Positions 47,501-55,191 of a stretch of DNA of 64,000 nt are shown piece after piece. The notes beneath the pieces were generated by a model, which saw only the letters and a list, made by a program, of their open reading frames with translations, was not told the origin of the DNA and made no database searches. The DNA is from Actinoplanes missouriensis 431. Its GTDB lineage: Bacteria; Actinomycetota; Actinomycetes; Mycobacteriales; Micromonosporaceae. Made by a program: the position numbers and the translations under genes. Within the stretch, counting starts at the first letter, position 1. The number at the start of each line of letters is the position of its first letter. The stretch lies in contig NC_017093.1 of assembly GCF_000284295.1 (NCBI RefSeq), positions 6,014,001 to 6,078,000 of the forward strand, in the 5' to 3' direction.

Positions 47501-49375
47501 CGGCAGGCGGTGCTCGACGCGTTCGGACCGGCACGGCGCGCGGAGCTCACCGCCGAGCTCGGCGATCCGGACCGGGCGGCGGCGTTCCTGCGGCGGATCC
47601 GCGGGGACGCGGACGGCCAGGAGGAGTGGTTCGCCGCGCTGGACGCCCGGGCCGTGCTCAGCGGGCACGGCCTGGACACGGTGGTGGAGTTCTGCGCGGA
47701 CCGCCGGCTCGACGCCGAGCAGGTGCGCCCGGCCGTGGAACGCGCGCTCTTCCGCGCCTGGGCGGACGCGGTGATCCAGGCCGACCACCGGCTGCGCCCG
47801 TGGCGGTCGGGCGACCGGGACCGCCTGGTCGCCGAGTTCCGGGCGCTGGACAGCCGGCTCGCCGCGGCGGCCGTCGGCGACATCGCCGAGTCCGTCGCCG
47901 CGCGCCGCCCGGACGGCGACGGCCCGGCCGCCGGCCTGCTGCGCCGCGAGGCCGTGAAGGCCAGCCGCCACCTGCCGGTCCGGGAGCTGATCGGCCAGGC
48001 CCGGGAGCTGGTCCTCGGCCTGCGGCCGTGCTTCCTGATGTCGCCGCTCACGGTCAGCCAGTCGCTGCCCGCGGACATCCGCTTCGACGTGGTGATCTTC
48101 GACGAAGCGTCCCAGGTCACCCCGGCCGACGCGATCAACTGCATCTACCGGGGCGCCGCGCTGATCACCGCGGGCGACGACCGGCAGCTGCCGCCGACCA
48201 GCTTCTTCGACCGGACGCTGGGTGGCGGCGACGAGCCCGAGCAGGAGCTCGCGGTCCTCGACTTCGAGTCGGTGCTGGAGCTGGCGAAGGGCTGCGGCGC
48301 GTTCGCCAGCCTGGGCCTGAACTGGCACTACCGCAGCCGGCACGAGGCGCTCATCGCGTTCTCCAACCACGCGTTCTACCAGGGCCGGCTCAGCGTCTTC
48401 CCGAGCGCGAACACCGGCGGGCCGGACACCGGGGTCACGCTGCTGCCGGCCGGCGGGGTCTACCGGCGCAGCACCACGCGGGACAACCCGGTCGAGGCCG
48501 AACGGGTGGCCGAGCGGATCGTGCACCACTTCACCACCCGGCCCGGCCTGTCGCTCGGCGTCGTCACGTTCTCGGTGGCGCAGGCCGAGGCGATCGAGCG
48601 GGCCGTCGAGGTGGTCGCGGCGGGCCGCCCGGAGCTGGAACGCATCCTCGACGACGACCGGCTGCACGGCTTCTTCGTGAAGAGCCTGGAGGCGGTGCAG
48701 GGCGACGAGCGGGACGTGATGATCTTCTCGATCGGGTACGGCTACGACGAGGCCGGCAAGATCAGTGCCAACTTCGGGGCGCTGAACCGGCCGAACGGCT
48801 GGCGGCGGCTCAATGTGGCGATCACCCGGGCCCGGTACCGGGTGGAGATCGTCACGTCGATCCTGGCGCGGGACGTGCCGGAGACCGACAACGAGGGTGT
48901 CCGGCTGCTCGCGGAATACCTGGAGTACGCCGAGCGCGGGCCGGCCGCACTGGACGTCGCGGTCCCGGCGGCGCAGGCCGACGGCGCGGACGGCCCGTTC
49001 CAGGAGTCGGTCATGGACACCCTGCGGTCCTGGGGCTACCCGGTGCAGGCGAACCTGGGCTGGGCCGGCGGCCGGGTCGATCTCGGCGTCCGGCGGCCGG
49101 ACCGGCCGGACAACGGGTACCTGCTCGGGATCCGGTGCGACGGTGGCGCGTACGGCGGGTGCACCGCCGCCCGCGACCGGGACCGGCTCAGTGAGCAGGT
49201 GCTCCTCGGGCTCGGCTGGAACCTGCACCGGATCTGGTCGATCGCCTGGTACCGCGACCGGGCCGGTGAGGAGGCCCGGCTGCGCGCGGCGCTGGAGGTG
49301 GCCGCCGGCAGCCCGCGCGCCAAGCTCACCGAACGGCGGAATCTGGTCGCGGTGCCGTCACCGGCCGGCTCGTGA
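44552..49375 (+). CDS. Large SF1 helicase (COG1112/DUF4011-type) with Vsr-like nuclease domain, copy 2
   Basis: A 1607-residue paralogue of the protein encoded at 408-5837, collinear from the N-terminus (ALHAWRDSLVDLGDTNRLINFP) to the nuclease domain. Walker A GPPGTGKSQT lies near residue 303, Walker B VVIFDEASQVTPAD near 1184, then GDDRQLPPTSFFD, LNWHYRSRHEALI, QGDERDVMIFSIGYGYD and LNVAITRARYRVEIV. The terminal MTES_1575-like domain (about 1475-1570) keeps the first catalytic Asp (GRVDLGV) but has GIRCDGGAYGG where the family has GIECDG..YH, so the catalytic Glu is Arg and the following His is Gly. Unlike copy 1 it lacks the DUF3320-like tail and the minisatellites. ATG 44552 was chosen by alignment with copy 1; the huge open extension upstream is an antisense shadow of the MFS gene. 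The end overlaps the convergent dehydratase gene by 50 nt. Confidence 0.88.
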   Translation: MRDDPSESAQARTEVRAALHAWRDSLVDLGDTNRLINFPTDNPDLVEIVGPEPESLVRSLHAGAECPLAGTGADPQQHAATDDLLRTEMPDPVLDAALRRMLKKSRQEYLDRGVSVLHLVLGLLRWRDEEENPFASPILLMPVELVTAGPGDPPRLRLRDDETVLNPALAIRLRRLGMEAPAVDGHAEPDVSRIWSGLQSAVARRRGWHVERTVLLSCLTFHKEAIYRDLLVNEDRILSHPVVQALATTSGKQTGTFRFAPVPPAVVDRVAPPEHVPLVLDADASQRACIAAAVAGHSFVMDGPPGTGKSQTIANMIGCLLHAGKRVLFVSEKAAALDVVHHRLVEAGLDRYVLELHGHKAGRKEVATALAAALDDGPAPVDGPDPADRRGTRERREQLSAYATAMNETRAPLGRSLHNVLGLCARLQDAPAAPVPVIQPDAVTPESVRRVMQATGRLATAWRTVVDRDALPWRDVVTREPLDPALSAAESALAGLTRAVLADRAPVEAFGLSGTEDAGTLARLAAHAAARPPHVSDAWLTAPALDDLRQAAEALGRDLTTVRAAREAATRRAGASWSALPDAAGLPEVPDLSGLTPPAVELDPLTAAEADRQARLCTEAADTLERHRAVVDRVTAKLGLPNAVKVADIGRVATIAELGGRPHRPEPFWFSPGVAGTVAAGAPALRRALENLVAAEMRARPFFAEAILTQPVEELADRFARVHRGWRKLLGAYRKDRRIIAAFVMPTAAVRDALPRLETAVAWQRARQDLTAAESAYGAALGRYWQGPGTDFTAIDEALGVVETALRAAPPASVPAVAAYVCAPDPDPELIRLATGARDAVLAKQAGLPDLSQGPIDAAIEWLRENATALAAIAATVHAYDVATGRTLDYAEVQRLGRLRREVAEAEASIAGNAGTYAAVFGDAYRGGETDEAALAAAVRWTAGTRTLLTGADQPLTVAQAKALHDLRPVTGLDRLAEQWARARQAVLDAFGPARRAELTAELGDPDRAAAFLRRIRGDADGQEEWFAALDARAVLSGHGLDTVVEFCADRRLDAEQVRPAVERALFRAWADAVIQADHRLRPWRSGDRDRLVAEFRALDSRLAAAAVGDIAESVAARRPDGDGPAAGLLRREAVKASRHLPVRELIGQARELVLGLRPCFLMSPLTVSQSLPADIRFDVVIFDEASQVTPADAINCIYRGAALITAGDDRQLPPTSFFDRTLGGGDEPEQELAVLDFESVLELAKGCGAFASLGLNWHYRSRHEALIAFSNHAFYQGRLSVFPSANTGGPDTGVTLLPAGGVYRRSTTRDNPVEAERVAERIVHHFTTRPGLSLGVVTFSVAQAEAIERAVEVVAAGRPELERILDDDRLHGFFVKSLEAVQGDERDVMIFSIGYGYDEAGKISANFGALNRPNGWRRLNVAITRARYRVEIVTSILARDVPETDNEGVRLLAEYLEYAERGPAALDVAVPAAQADGADGPFQESVMDTLRSWGYPVQANLGWAGGRVDLGVRRPDRPDNGYLLGIRCDGGAYGGCTAARDRDRLSEQVLLGLGWNLHRIWSIAWYRDRAGEEARLRAALEVAAGSPRAKLTERRNLVAVPSPAGS

Positions 49376-51134
49376 GCTCGTCGAGCTGGGCGATCAGCTG
49401 GTCCGGACCGGCCGCCGGGTCGATCCGGAACAGCTGCGCGGCGTCCAGCGGCGGCACCGCGACGTGCGAGATCAGCGGGTGGAACGGGCGGTCGTCCCGC
49501 TCCCCCGCGCCGAAGAGGGTCTCGGCCAGCTTCTCCCCCGGCCGCAGCCCCGTGTAACGGATCTCCACCGGGCTGCGGGCCAGCTGGACCATCTGCCGGG
49601 CCACCTCGGCGATCCGGACCGGGTCGCCCATCTCCAGCACCAGTGCCTCGCCGTCGCGCCCGATCGCGGCGGCCTGGATGACCAGGTGCACCGCCTCCTG
49701 GGTGGTCATGAAGTACCGGGTCACGTCGGGGTGGGTGACGGTCACCGGCCCGCCGTCGGCGATCTGCGCGCTGAATGTGGTGAAGACCGAGCCGCGGCTG
49801 CCGAGCACGTTGCCGAACCGGACACTGAGGAACATCCCGGGCCGCCGGCTCGCGGTCCACGCGGTGAGCCGCTCGGTGATCCGCTTGGAGTACCCCAGGA
49901 CGCTCGTCGGGTCGGCGGCCTTGTCGGTGGAGATGTTGACGAACCGTTCCACCTCGCCCGCCGCGTCCAGCACGTTGAGCGTGCCGAGCACGTTGGTCTT
50001 GAGCGCCTCGCCGGGATGGCGCTGCAGCAGCGCGAGGTGCTTGAGCGCGGCGGCGTGGAACACCACCTGCGGCCTGCGGGTCCGGAAGATCGTCCGGATC
50101 CGCTCGGCGTCGCGCAGGTCGGCCAGGATCACCGCCGGGTCGTCGAGCCGCCCGAGCGGGTCCAGCGACAGCTGCACGGCCTGCAGCGCGCTCTCGTCCC
50201 GGTCCAGCATCATCAGCTCGGCCGGCTGGAAACGGTGGATCTGCCGGCACAGCTCGGAACCGATCGAGCCGCCGGCGCCGGTCACCAGCACCCGCTTGCC
50301 GGTCAGGTAGCCGGCGATCGCCGTCAGGTCGGTCTCGATCTGGTGCCGTCCGAGCAGGTCGGTGACCTGCACGTCGCGGATGTCGTCGACGGCGACCGGG
50401 TGGTCCATCAGCTCACTCATCGACGGCACCACCTTGAAGGTGGCGCCCGCCGCGACGGTCCGGTCCCGGACCGCGCGGACCAGCTCGGCCTCGGCGTTGG
50501 CGACGGCGAAGACCACCAACCCCGCTCCGGTACGGGTGAGCACGGCCGGGAGGTCGTCGCGGGCGCCGAGCACCGGCACCCCGGAGATGTGCAGGCGGCG
50601 CTTGCGCGGGTCGTCGTCGATCAGCCCGACCGGCAGATACCGGCTGTTCGGATCGTGCAGCATGCTGCGCACCAGCAGCGTGCCGGCCTCACCGGCGCCG
50701 AAGAGCAGGACCGGCGCCGCGGTGCGCTGGTCCGGCCGGCGCCGGCGCTGCCGCCGTGCGCGCTGCGCGTACCGGACGGCCAGCATGAGCACCAGGGCGA
50801 CCGCCCCGCCGGCGAGCGGCGCGAGCGGTGGCACCGGCCGCCGGGAGAGCAGCATGTCGAGCGCGAGCAGGACCGCGGCGGTGCTGCCGGTGGTGATCGC
50901 GGCGGCACGGACCTCTTCGAAGCTCGCGTAGGGGTACCGGCCGCGGTACAGATGCCGGGTGTGCCCGATGGCGAGCTGCAGGACGACCGCGAGCGCGGCG
51001 GCCAGCAGGTACCCGGTGAGCCGCCGCCGGTCCAGGTCGGTGCCGTAACGGGTGAGGATCGCGGCGAACAGGCCGGCGATCCAGGCGGCCGCGTCGGTGG
51101 CGGCCGCTCGGAGGTTCCAGGCACGTACCGGCAT
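49326..51134 (-). CDS. Membrane-bound nucleoside-diphosphate-sugar 4,6-dehydratase (CapD/WbpM/PglF-like)
   Basis: A 602-residue protein: four N-terminal membrane helices (about 8-125), a first Rossmann domain (VLLFGAGEAGTLLVRSML, about 143) and a second SDR domain (VLVTGAGGSIGSELCRQI, about 283). Homologues convert UDP-GlcNAc to a 4-keto-6-deoxy sugar. The SDR active-site block is STDKAADPTSVLGYSKR: Thr/Asp and Lys are present, but the Tyr or Met expected four residues before Lys is Leu, with a Tyr two residues later; I recall this form as common in actinobacteria. ATG 51134 follows GGGGAGGAC. It is divergent from the polysaccharide operon and probably supplies the keto sugar for the aminotransferases there. 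Confidence 0.92.
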   Translation of the reverse strand: MPVRAWNLRAAATDAAAWIAGLFAAILTRYGTDLDRRRLTGYLLAAALAVVLQLAIGHTRHLYRGRYPYASFEEVRAAAITTGSTAAVLLALDMLLSRRPVPPLAPLAGGAVALVLMLAVRYAQRARRQRRRRPDQRTAAPVLLFGAGEAGTLLVRSMLHDPNSRYLPVGLIDDDPRKRRLHISGVPVLGARDDLPAVLTRTGAGLVVFAVANAEAELVRAVRDRTVAAGATFKVVPSMSELMDHPVAVDDIRDVQVTDLLGRHQIETDLTAIAGYLTGKRVLVTGAGGSIGSELCRQIHRFQPAELMMLDRDESALQAVQLSLDPLGRLDDPAVILADLRDAERIRTIFRTRRPQVVFHAAALKHLALLQRHPGEALKTNVLGTLNVLDAAGEVERFVNISTDKAADPTSVLGYSKRITERLTAWTASRRPGMFLSVRFGNVLGSRGSVFTTFSAQIADGGPVTVTHPDVTRYFMTTQEAVHLVIQAAAIGRDGEALVLEMGDPVRIAEVARQMVQLARSPVEIRYTGLRPGEKLAETLFGAGERDDRPFHPLISHVAVPPLDAAQLFRIDPAAGPDQLIAQLDELTSRPVTAPRPDSAVR

Positions 51135-51280
51135 GGTCGTCCTCCCCGCGCGGCAAACGACCGGTCCCCGAGACTTTATCACCATATTTAGGCTAAAAAG
51201 CGGACTTTCTTGATACCACCTCTTCCGGAGGAAGTCCGGATCTATCGTCACAGACAGCCAGCGGGACGGGGAGGTCTGCC
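51135..51280. promoter_or_regulatory. Divergent promoter region of the polysaccharide locus
   Basis: The 146-nt gap contains one of the most AT-rich stretches of the window (51172-51222, with TTTATC, ATATTTAG and CTTTCTTGATA words), followed by the inverted pair CTTCCGGAGGAAG (51225-51237). The strong Shine-Dalgarno sequences GGGGAGG (for 51281) and GGGGAGGAC (for 51134) flank it. Exact -35 and -10 boxes are ambiguous in both directions. Confidence 0.55.
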
Positions 51281-52678
51281 ATGGGCCTGCGCGACTACCT
51301 CGGCGTCGCCAAAAGACACTGGTGGCTGGTGACGGCCTGGGTCCTCGTCGCGCTCGGCGCCGCCACGGTCGTCACCTTCAACACCACCCCGGTGTACGCG
51401 GCCCGCGTCACCTTCTTCTTCACCGCCCCGATGGCCGCCGCCGCCGAGCTCTACCCCGCCAGCATGTTCAGCACCAGCCGCCTCGCCACGTACGCCGCCC
51501 TGCTCACCAGCGACGAGATAGCCGCCCCGCTCGCCGCCATGCCGGAAGTGGGCCTGAGCGCCACCGAGCTGGCCGAGCGGATCAGCTCGGAGACGATCGC
51601 CGACACGGTCCTGATGGAGGTCACGGTGGAAGACCCGTCGCGGCGACGTGCCCTGTTCGTCACCGAGAAGCTGTCGGTGCTCTTCAAGGACGCCGTGGAG
51701 AACCTGGAACGGCAGCAGACCGCCTCGGCGATCCGGGTCGAGGTGGTCGACGGGCCGCACCTGGAACCGGACCCGGTCGAGCCGCAGCCGCTGAACAACC
51801 TCGCCCTCGCGCTGATGGGCGGCCTGATCATGGGGGCCGGATCGGCGGTGCTCCGCGAGATCGCCGACAGCACGGTGCGCAGCGCGGACGCCCTGCAGAC
51901 GCTCACCAGCGTGCCGGTGCTGGCCCGGATCCCGCTCGACGGCCGGGTCCCGTCCCAGGCCGGCCCGTTCGTGTCGGCGCACGACTCGCCCCGCACCGAG
52001 GCGCTGCGCCAGGTCCGCACCCTGCTGCAGTCGGCCGCCGCCGAGCAGTCGCTCAAGACGCTCGCCGTCACCAGCGCGGTCCCCGGCGAGGGCCGGTCGT
52101 CGACCACGTGCAGCCTGGCCCTGCTCTTCGCCGAGACCGGTCAGCGCGTCCTGGTGGTCGACGCCGAGCTGCGCCGGCCCCGGCTGGCCCGGTTCCTCGG
52201 CCGGGAGACGGCGACCGGCCTGAGCACGGTGCTCAGCGGGAGCGCCACCGTGGAGCAGGTGATCCAGCCGTGGGGCGCCGGGCTCTGGCTGCTCGCCGGC
52301 GGGCAGAGCCCGCCGAACCCGAGCGAGCTGCTCAGCTCGCCGCGGATGACCGAGGTGGTGGACGAGGTGCGCCGCCGCTTCGACGTGGTGATCTTCGACT
52401 GCCCGCCGCTGCTGCCGGTCACCGACGGCGAGGTCATCGCCGCCCGCGCCGACGGCACGCTGCTGGTGGTCCGTTACGCCGGCACCTCCGGCGCGGAGGT
52501 CACCGGCGCGGTCCGGGCGCTGCGCGGGGTGAACGCGACGCTGCTCGGTTGCGTGCTGAACATGGTGCCGCTCAAGGGCCCGGACGCGTTCCCGCGCTTC
52601 GAGCAGTACACCGCGACGCCGAAGACCCGCCGGGGTGGCCGCCGCCGGGCACCCCGCCTGCTGGAGATGGCGGCATGA
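51281..52678 (+). CDS. Wzz-type chain-length determinant fused to BY-kinase-like domain
   Basis: A 465-residue polysaccharide co-polymerase. TM1 (about 14-34) and TM2 (about 174-190) bracket an extracytoplasmic Wzz domain. The cytoplasmic BY-kinase-like domain (from about 245) has Walker A SAVPGEGRSSTT, Walker A' VLVVDAELRRP and Walker B VVIFDCPPLLPVTD. The Walker A lysine is replaced by Arg, A' has DAE instead of DxD, and the tail has only one Tyr and no Tyr cluster, so kinase activity is doubtful. It heads the operon: ATG 51281 follows GGGGAGG, and its stop overlaps the next start by 4 nt. Probable role: control of polymer length by the Wzy system. Confidence 0.9.
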   Translation: MGLRDYLGVAKRHWWLVTAWVLVALGAATVVTFNTTPVYAARVTFFFTAPMAAAAELYPASMFSTSRLATYAALLTSDEIAAPLAAMPEVGLSATELAERISSETIADTVLMEVTVEDPSRRRALFVTEKLSVLFKDAVENLERQQTASAIRVEVVDGPHLEPDPVEPQPLNNLALALMGGLIMGAGSAVLREIADSTVRSADALQTLTSVPVLARIPLDGRVPSQAGPFVSAHDSPRTEALRQVRTLLQSAAAEQSLKTLAVTSAVPGEGRSSTTCSLALLFAETGQRVLVVDAELRRPRLARFLGRETATGLSTVLSGSATVEQVIQPWGAGLWLLAGGQSPPNPSELLSSPRMTEVVDEVRRRFDVVIFDCPPLLPVTDGEVIAARADGTLLVVRYAGTSGAEVTGAVRALRGVNATLLGCVLNMVPLKGPDAFPRFEQYTATPKTRRGGRRRAPRLLEMAA

Positions 52679-53433
52679 GCGCGGACCGTCCCGTCGCGGC
52701 GCCGGGCGGCCTGAGCACCCCCGCCGAGCGGCAGGTGCCCGGGCGGATCGCGGAGATCTTCGACAGCAGCCCGGACGACCTGCCCACCCGGCTGGCGAAC
52801 CTGACCCGGTACGCCCGGCGCGCCCAGGTGACCCGCTTCGCCGCGCTGTACGAGCTGTTCAAACTGGCGCTGCCGGTCAAGGGCTCGATCGTCGAGTGCG
52901 GCGTCTTCCGTGGTGCCAGCTTCATGACGTTCGCCCAGCTCAGCGCGGCGCTGGAGCCGACCAACCTGACCCGGCGGATCTACGGGTTCGACTCGTTCGG
53001 CGGCTTCCCGCAGGTTTCCGAGGCGGACCGGCCGGAGACCACCGAGGTGCGTGCCGGTGACCTCGCCGCGGACAGCTACGACGAGTTGAACCGGCTGCTG
53101 GAGGTCTACGACACCGACCGTTTCCTGGGTCATCTGCCGAAGGCGCGGCTGATCCGCGGCGACGTCACCGAGACGATCCCGGCGTTCGTGGCGGAGAACC
53201 CGCACCTGGTGATCAGCCTGCTCTTCCTCGACCTGGACCTGTACGAGCCGACCCGGGTGGCGCTGAAGGAGTTCCTGCCCCGGCTGCCCCGCGGCGCGGT
53301 GCTCGCCTTCGACGAGCTGGACAACCCGCTCTGGCCGGGCGAGACGTCGGCGGTCCTGGACGAGGTCGGGCTGAACCGCCTGGAGCTGCGGCGGTTCGAT
53401 TTCGACCCGTACATCGGATATGCGGTGATGTGA
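52675..53433 (+). CDS. TylF/MycF-family SAM-dependent O-methyltransferase
   Basis: A 252-residue methyltransferase. SAM-binding GSIVECGVFRGASFMTFAQL, YGFDSFGGFPQV and the family motif LLFLDLDLYEPTRVALKEFLPRL with AFDELDNPLWPGET are characteristic of TylF/MycF, which methylate sugar hydroxyls with Mg. It is encoded by the second gene of the operon and starts within the previous stop (ATGA). Most likely it O-methylates a sugar of the polysaccharide repeat or a cap. Confidence 0.9.
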   Translation: MSADRPVAAPGGLSTPAERQVPGRIAEIFDSSPDDLPTRLANLTRYARRAQVTRFAALYELFKLALPVKGSIVECGVFRGASFMTFAQLSAALEPTNLTRRIYGFDSFGGFPQVSEADRPETTEVRAGDLAADSYDELNRLLEVYDTDRFLGHLPKARLIRGDVTETIPAFVAENPHLVISLLFLDLDLYEPTRVALKEFLPRLPRGAVLAFDELDNPLWPGETSAVLDEVGLNRLELRRFDFDPYIGYAVM

Positions 53434-53434
53434 C

Positions 53435-54244
53435 GTGGACTCCCTGTCGCTCGCCCGCGCGGTCCGCGCCCACGTGCTCCGGATGACGAGCACCGGCCGC
53501 AGCTCGCACGTCGGCTCCGCGCTCTCCTGCGCCGACCTGCTGGCCGTCCTCTACGCCGGCGTGTTGCGGGTCGACCCGGAGCACCCGGAGTGGCCGGACC
53601 GGGATCGCGTGATCATGAGCAAGGGGCACGCCGGCGCCGCCCTCTACGCGGTCCTCGCCGAGTCCGGTTTCTTCGACGCGGCGGTGCTGCACCGGCACTA
53701 CCAGAACGGCTCGTTCCTCTCCGGGCACGTCAGCCACGTCGGCATCCCGGGCGTCGAGTTCTCCACCGGCTCGCTCGGCCACGGCCTGCCGGTCGGCGCC
53801 GGGTTGGCCTGGCGGGCCCGGCAGACCGGCCGCGAGTGGCGCACCTACGTGCTGCTCGGCGACGGCGAGTGCGACGAGGGGAGTGTCTGGGAGGCGGCCA
53901 TGTTCGCCGGGCACCACGAGCTGGCGACCCTTGTCGCGATCGTCGACTACAACCGCATGCAGTCGCTCGGCACGACCGACGAGACGCTGCGGCTGGAGCC
54001 GTTCGCCGACAAGTGGCGCTCGTTCGGCTGGGACGTCGTGGAGGCCGACGGGCACCACCACGCCGAACTGCTCCCGGCGCTGCGGGTGCCGCGGACCACC
54101 GAGCGGGCCCGGCCGCGCTGCGTGCTCGCGCACACGGTCAAGGGCAAGGGCGTCTCGTTCATGGAGAACCAGGTGCTCTGGCACTACCGGCCGCCGTCGG
54201 CCGAGGAGCTGGAACGGGCGCTGGCGGAGGTGGGCGCCGGATGA
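53435..54244 (+). CDS. Transketolase-like TPP enzyme, N-terminal subunit
   Basis: A 269-residue protein equal to the pyrophosphate-binding half of transketolase. RSSHVGSALSCADLLAVLYAGVL, DRVIMSKGHAGAALYAVLAE and the TPP motif LLGDGECDEGSVWEAAMFA followed by VDYNRMQS are intact. GTG 53435 begins 1 nt after the methyltransferase stop. The second half is the next gene, so the active enzyme should be a heteromer carrying TPP at the subunit interface. In glycan clusters such enzymes can transfer or add a two-carbon ketol unit; the actual substrate is unknown. Confidence 0.92.
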   Translation: MDSLSLARAVRAHVLRMTSTGRSSHVGSALSCADLLAVLYAGVLRVDPEHPEWPDRDRVIMSKGHAGAALYAVLAESGFFDAAVLHRHYQNGSFLSGHVSHVGIPGVEFSTGSLGHGLPVGAGLAWRARQTGREWRTYVLLGDGECDEGSVWEAAMFAGHHELATLVAIVDYNRMQSLGTTDETLRLEPFADKWRSFGWDVVEADGHHHAELLPALRVPRTTERARPRCVLAHTVKGKGVSFMENQVLWHYRPPSAEELERALAEVGAG

Positions 54245-55191
54245 GGAACCGGTTCTTCAGCGGCCTGCTGACCGCCGCGCTGGTCGACCCGGACCTGGTG
54301 CTGATCACCGCGGATCTGGGGTTCGGCGCGGTCGACGACTTCGCCGCGGCGCGGCCCGGGCAGTTCGTCAACGCCGGGGTGGCCGAGCAGAACATGGCCG
54401 GGCTGGCCGCCGGGATCGCCCTGGCCGGCGGCCGGGTGTTCACCTACTCGATCGCGAACTTCCCGACCCTGCGCTGCCTGGAGCAGATCCGCAACGACAT
54501 CTGCTACCACCACGCGGACGTGACGGTGGTGGCGGTGGGCGGCGGGCTGGCGTACGGGGCGCTCGGCATGTCCCACCACGCCACCGAGGATCTGGCGATC
54601 ATGCGGGCGCTGCCCGGGATGGCGGTCGCGGCGCCCGGCGACCCGGCCGAGGTGGACGCCGTGCTGTCCGACCTGCTGGCCGGGGGCGGGCCGGCGTACC
54701 TGCGGCTCGGCAAGACCGGTGAGCGCATGCTGCACACCGGCGGGGTGTCCGCGCCGCGCGGCACGTCGATCCCGCTGGGCGGCACCGGCGGCGAGGTGCT
54801 GCTCTGTTCGACGGGAGCGATCCTCGACGCCACCTGCGACGCCGCGCAGCTGTTACGGGCCAAGGGGATCCGCGCCGACGTGCGCTCGTTCCCCTGGCTC
54901 GACCCGTTCGACGCCGTCGCGGTCCGGCAGGCGGCCGGCGAGTACGAGGCGCTGATCACCGTCGAGGAGCACTCGATCGTCGGCGGCCTGGGCAGCGCCG
55001 TCGCCGAGGTGCTCGCCGAGTCGGCCGGCGGCACGCCGCTGATCCGGATCGCCCTGCCACCGACCTCGTCCTCGGTCGTCGGGGACCAGCAGTACCTGCG
55101 CGCCGCGTTCGAGCTGGACGCCGAGTCGATCAGCCGGCGCGTCCGCAACCACCTGGAGGCGAACCGTGGACTGGCGAGTCAGATTCGTTGA
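54241..55191 (+). CDS. Transketolase-like TPP enzyme, C-terminal subunit
   Basis: A 316-residue partner carrying the pyrimidine-binding and C-terminal domains: LITADLGFGAVDDF, FVNAGVAEQNMAGLAAGIALAGG with the catalytic Glu of the family (GVAEQNM), FTYSIANFPTLRCLEQIRND, and the C-terminal ITVEEHSIVGGLGSAVAEVLAE. ATG 54241 overlaps the N-subunit stop by 4 nt, favouring equal synthesis of both subunits. It makes a second, split transketolase-like enzyme separate from any pentose-phosphate transketolase. Confidence 0.92.
   Translation: MRNRFFSGLLTAALVDPDLVLITADLGFGAVDDFAAARPGQFVNAGVAEQNMAGLAAGIALAGGRVFTYSIANFPTLRCLEQIRNDICYHHADVTVVAVGGGLAYGALGMSHHATEDLAIMRALPGMAVAAPGDPAEVDAVLSDLLAGGGPAYLRLGKTGERMLHTGGVSAPRGTSIPLGGTGGEVLLCSTGAILDATCDAAQLLRAKGIRADVRSFPWLDPFDAVAVRQAAGEYEALITVEEHSIVGGLGSAVAEVLAESAGGTPLIRIALPPTSSSVVGDQQYLRAAFELDAESISRRVRNHLEANRGLASQIR

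Noticed and set aside
46562-49228. 888-codon minus-strand frame
   Set aside because: Shadow of the second helicase; no recognisable domains.
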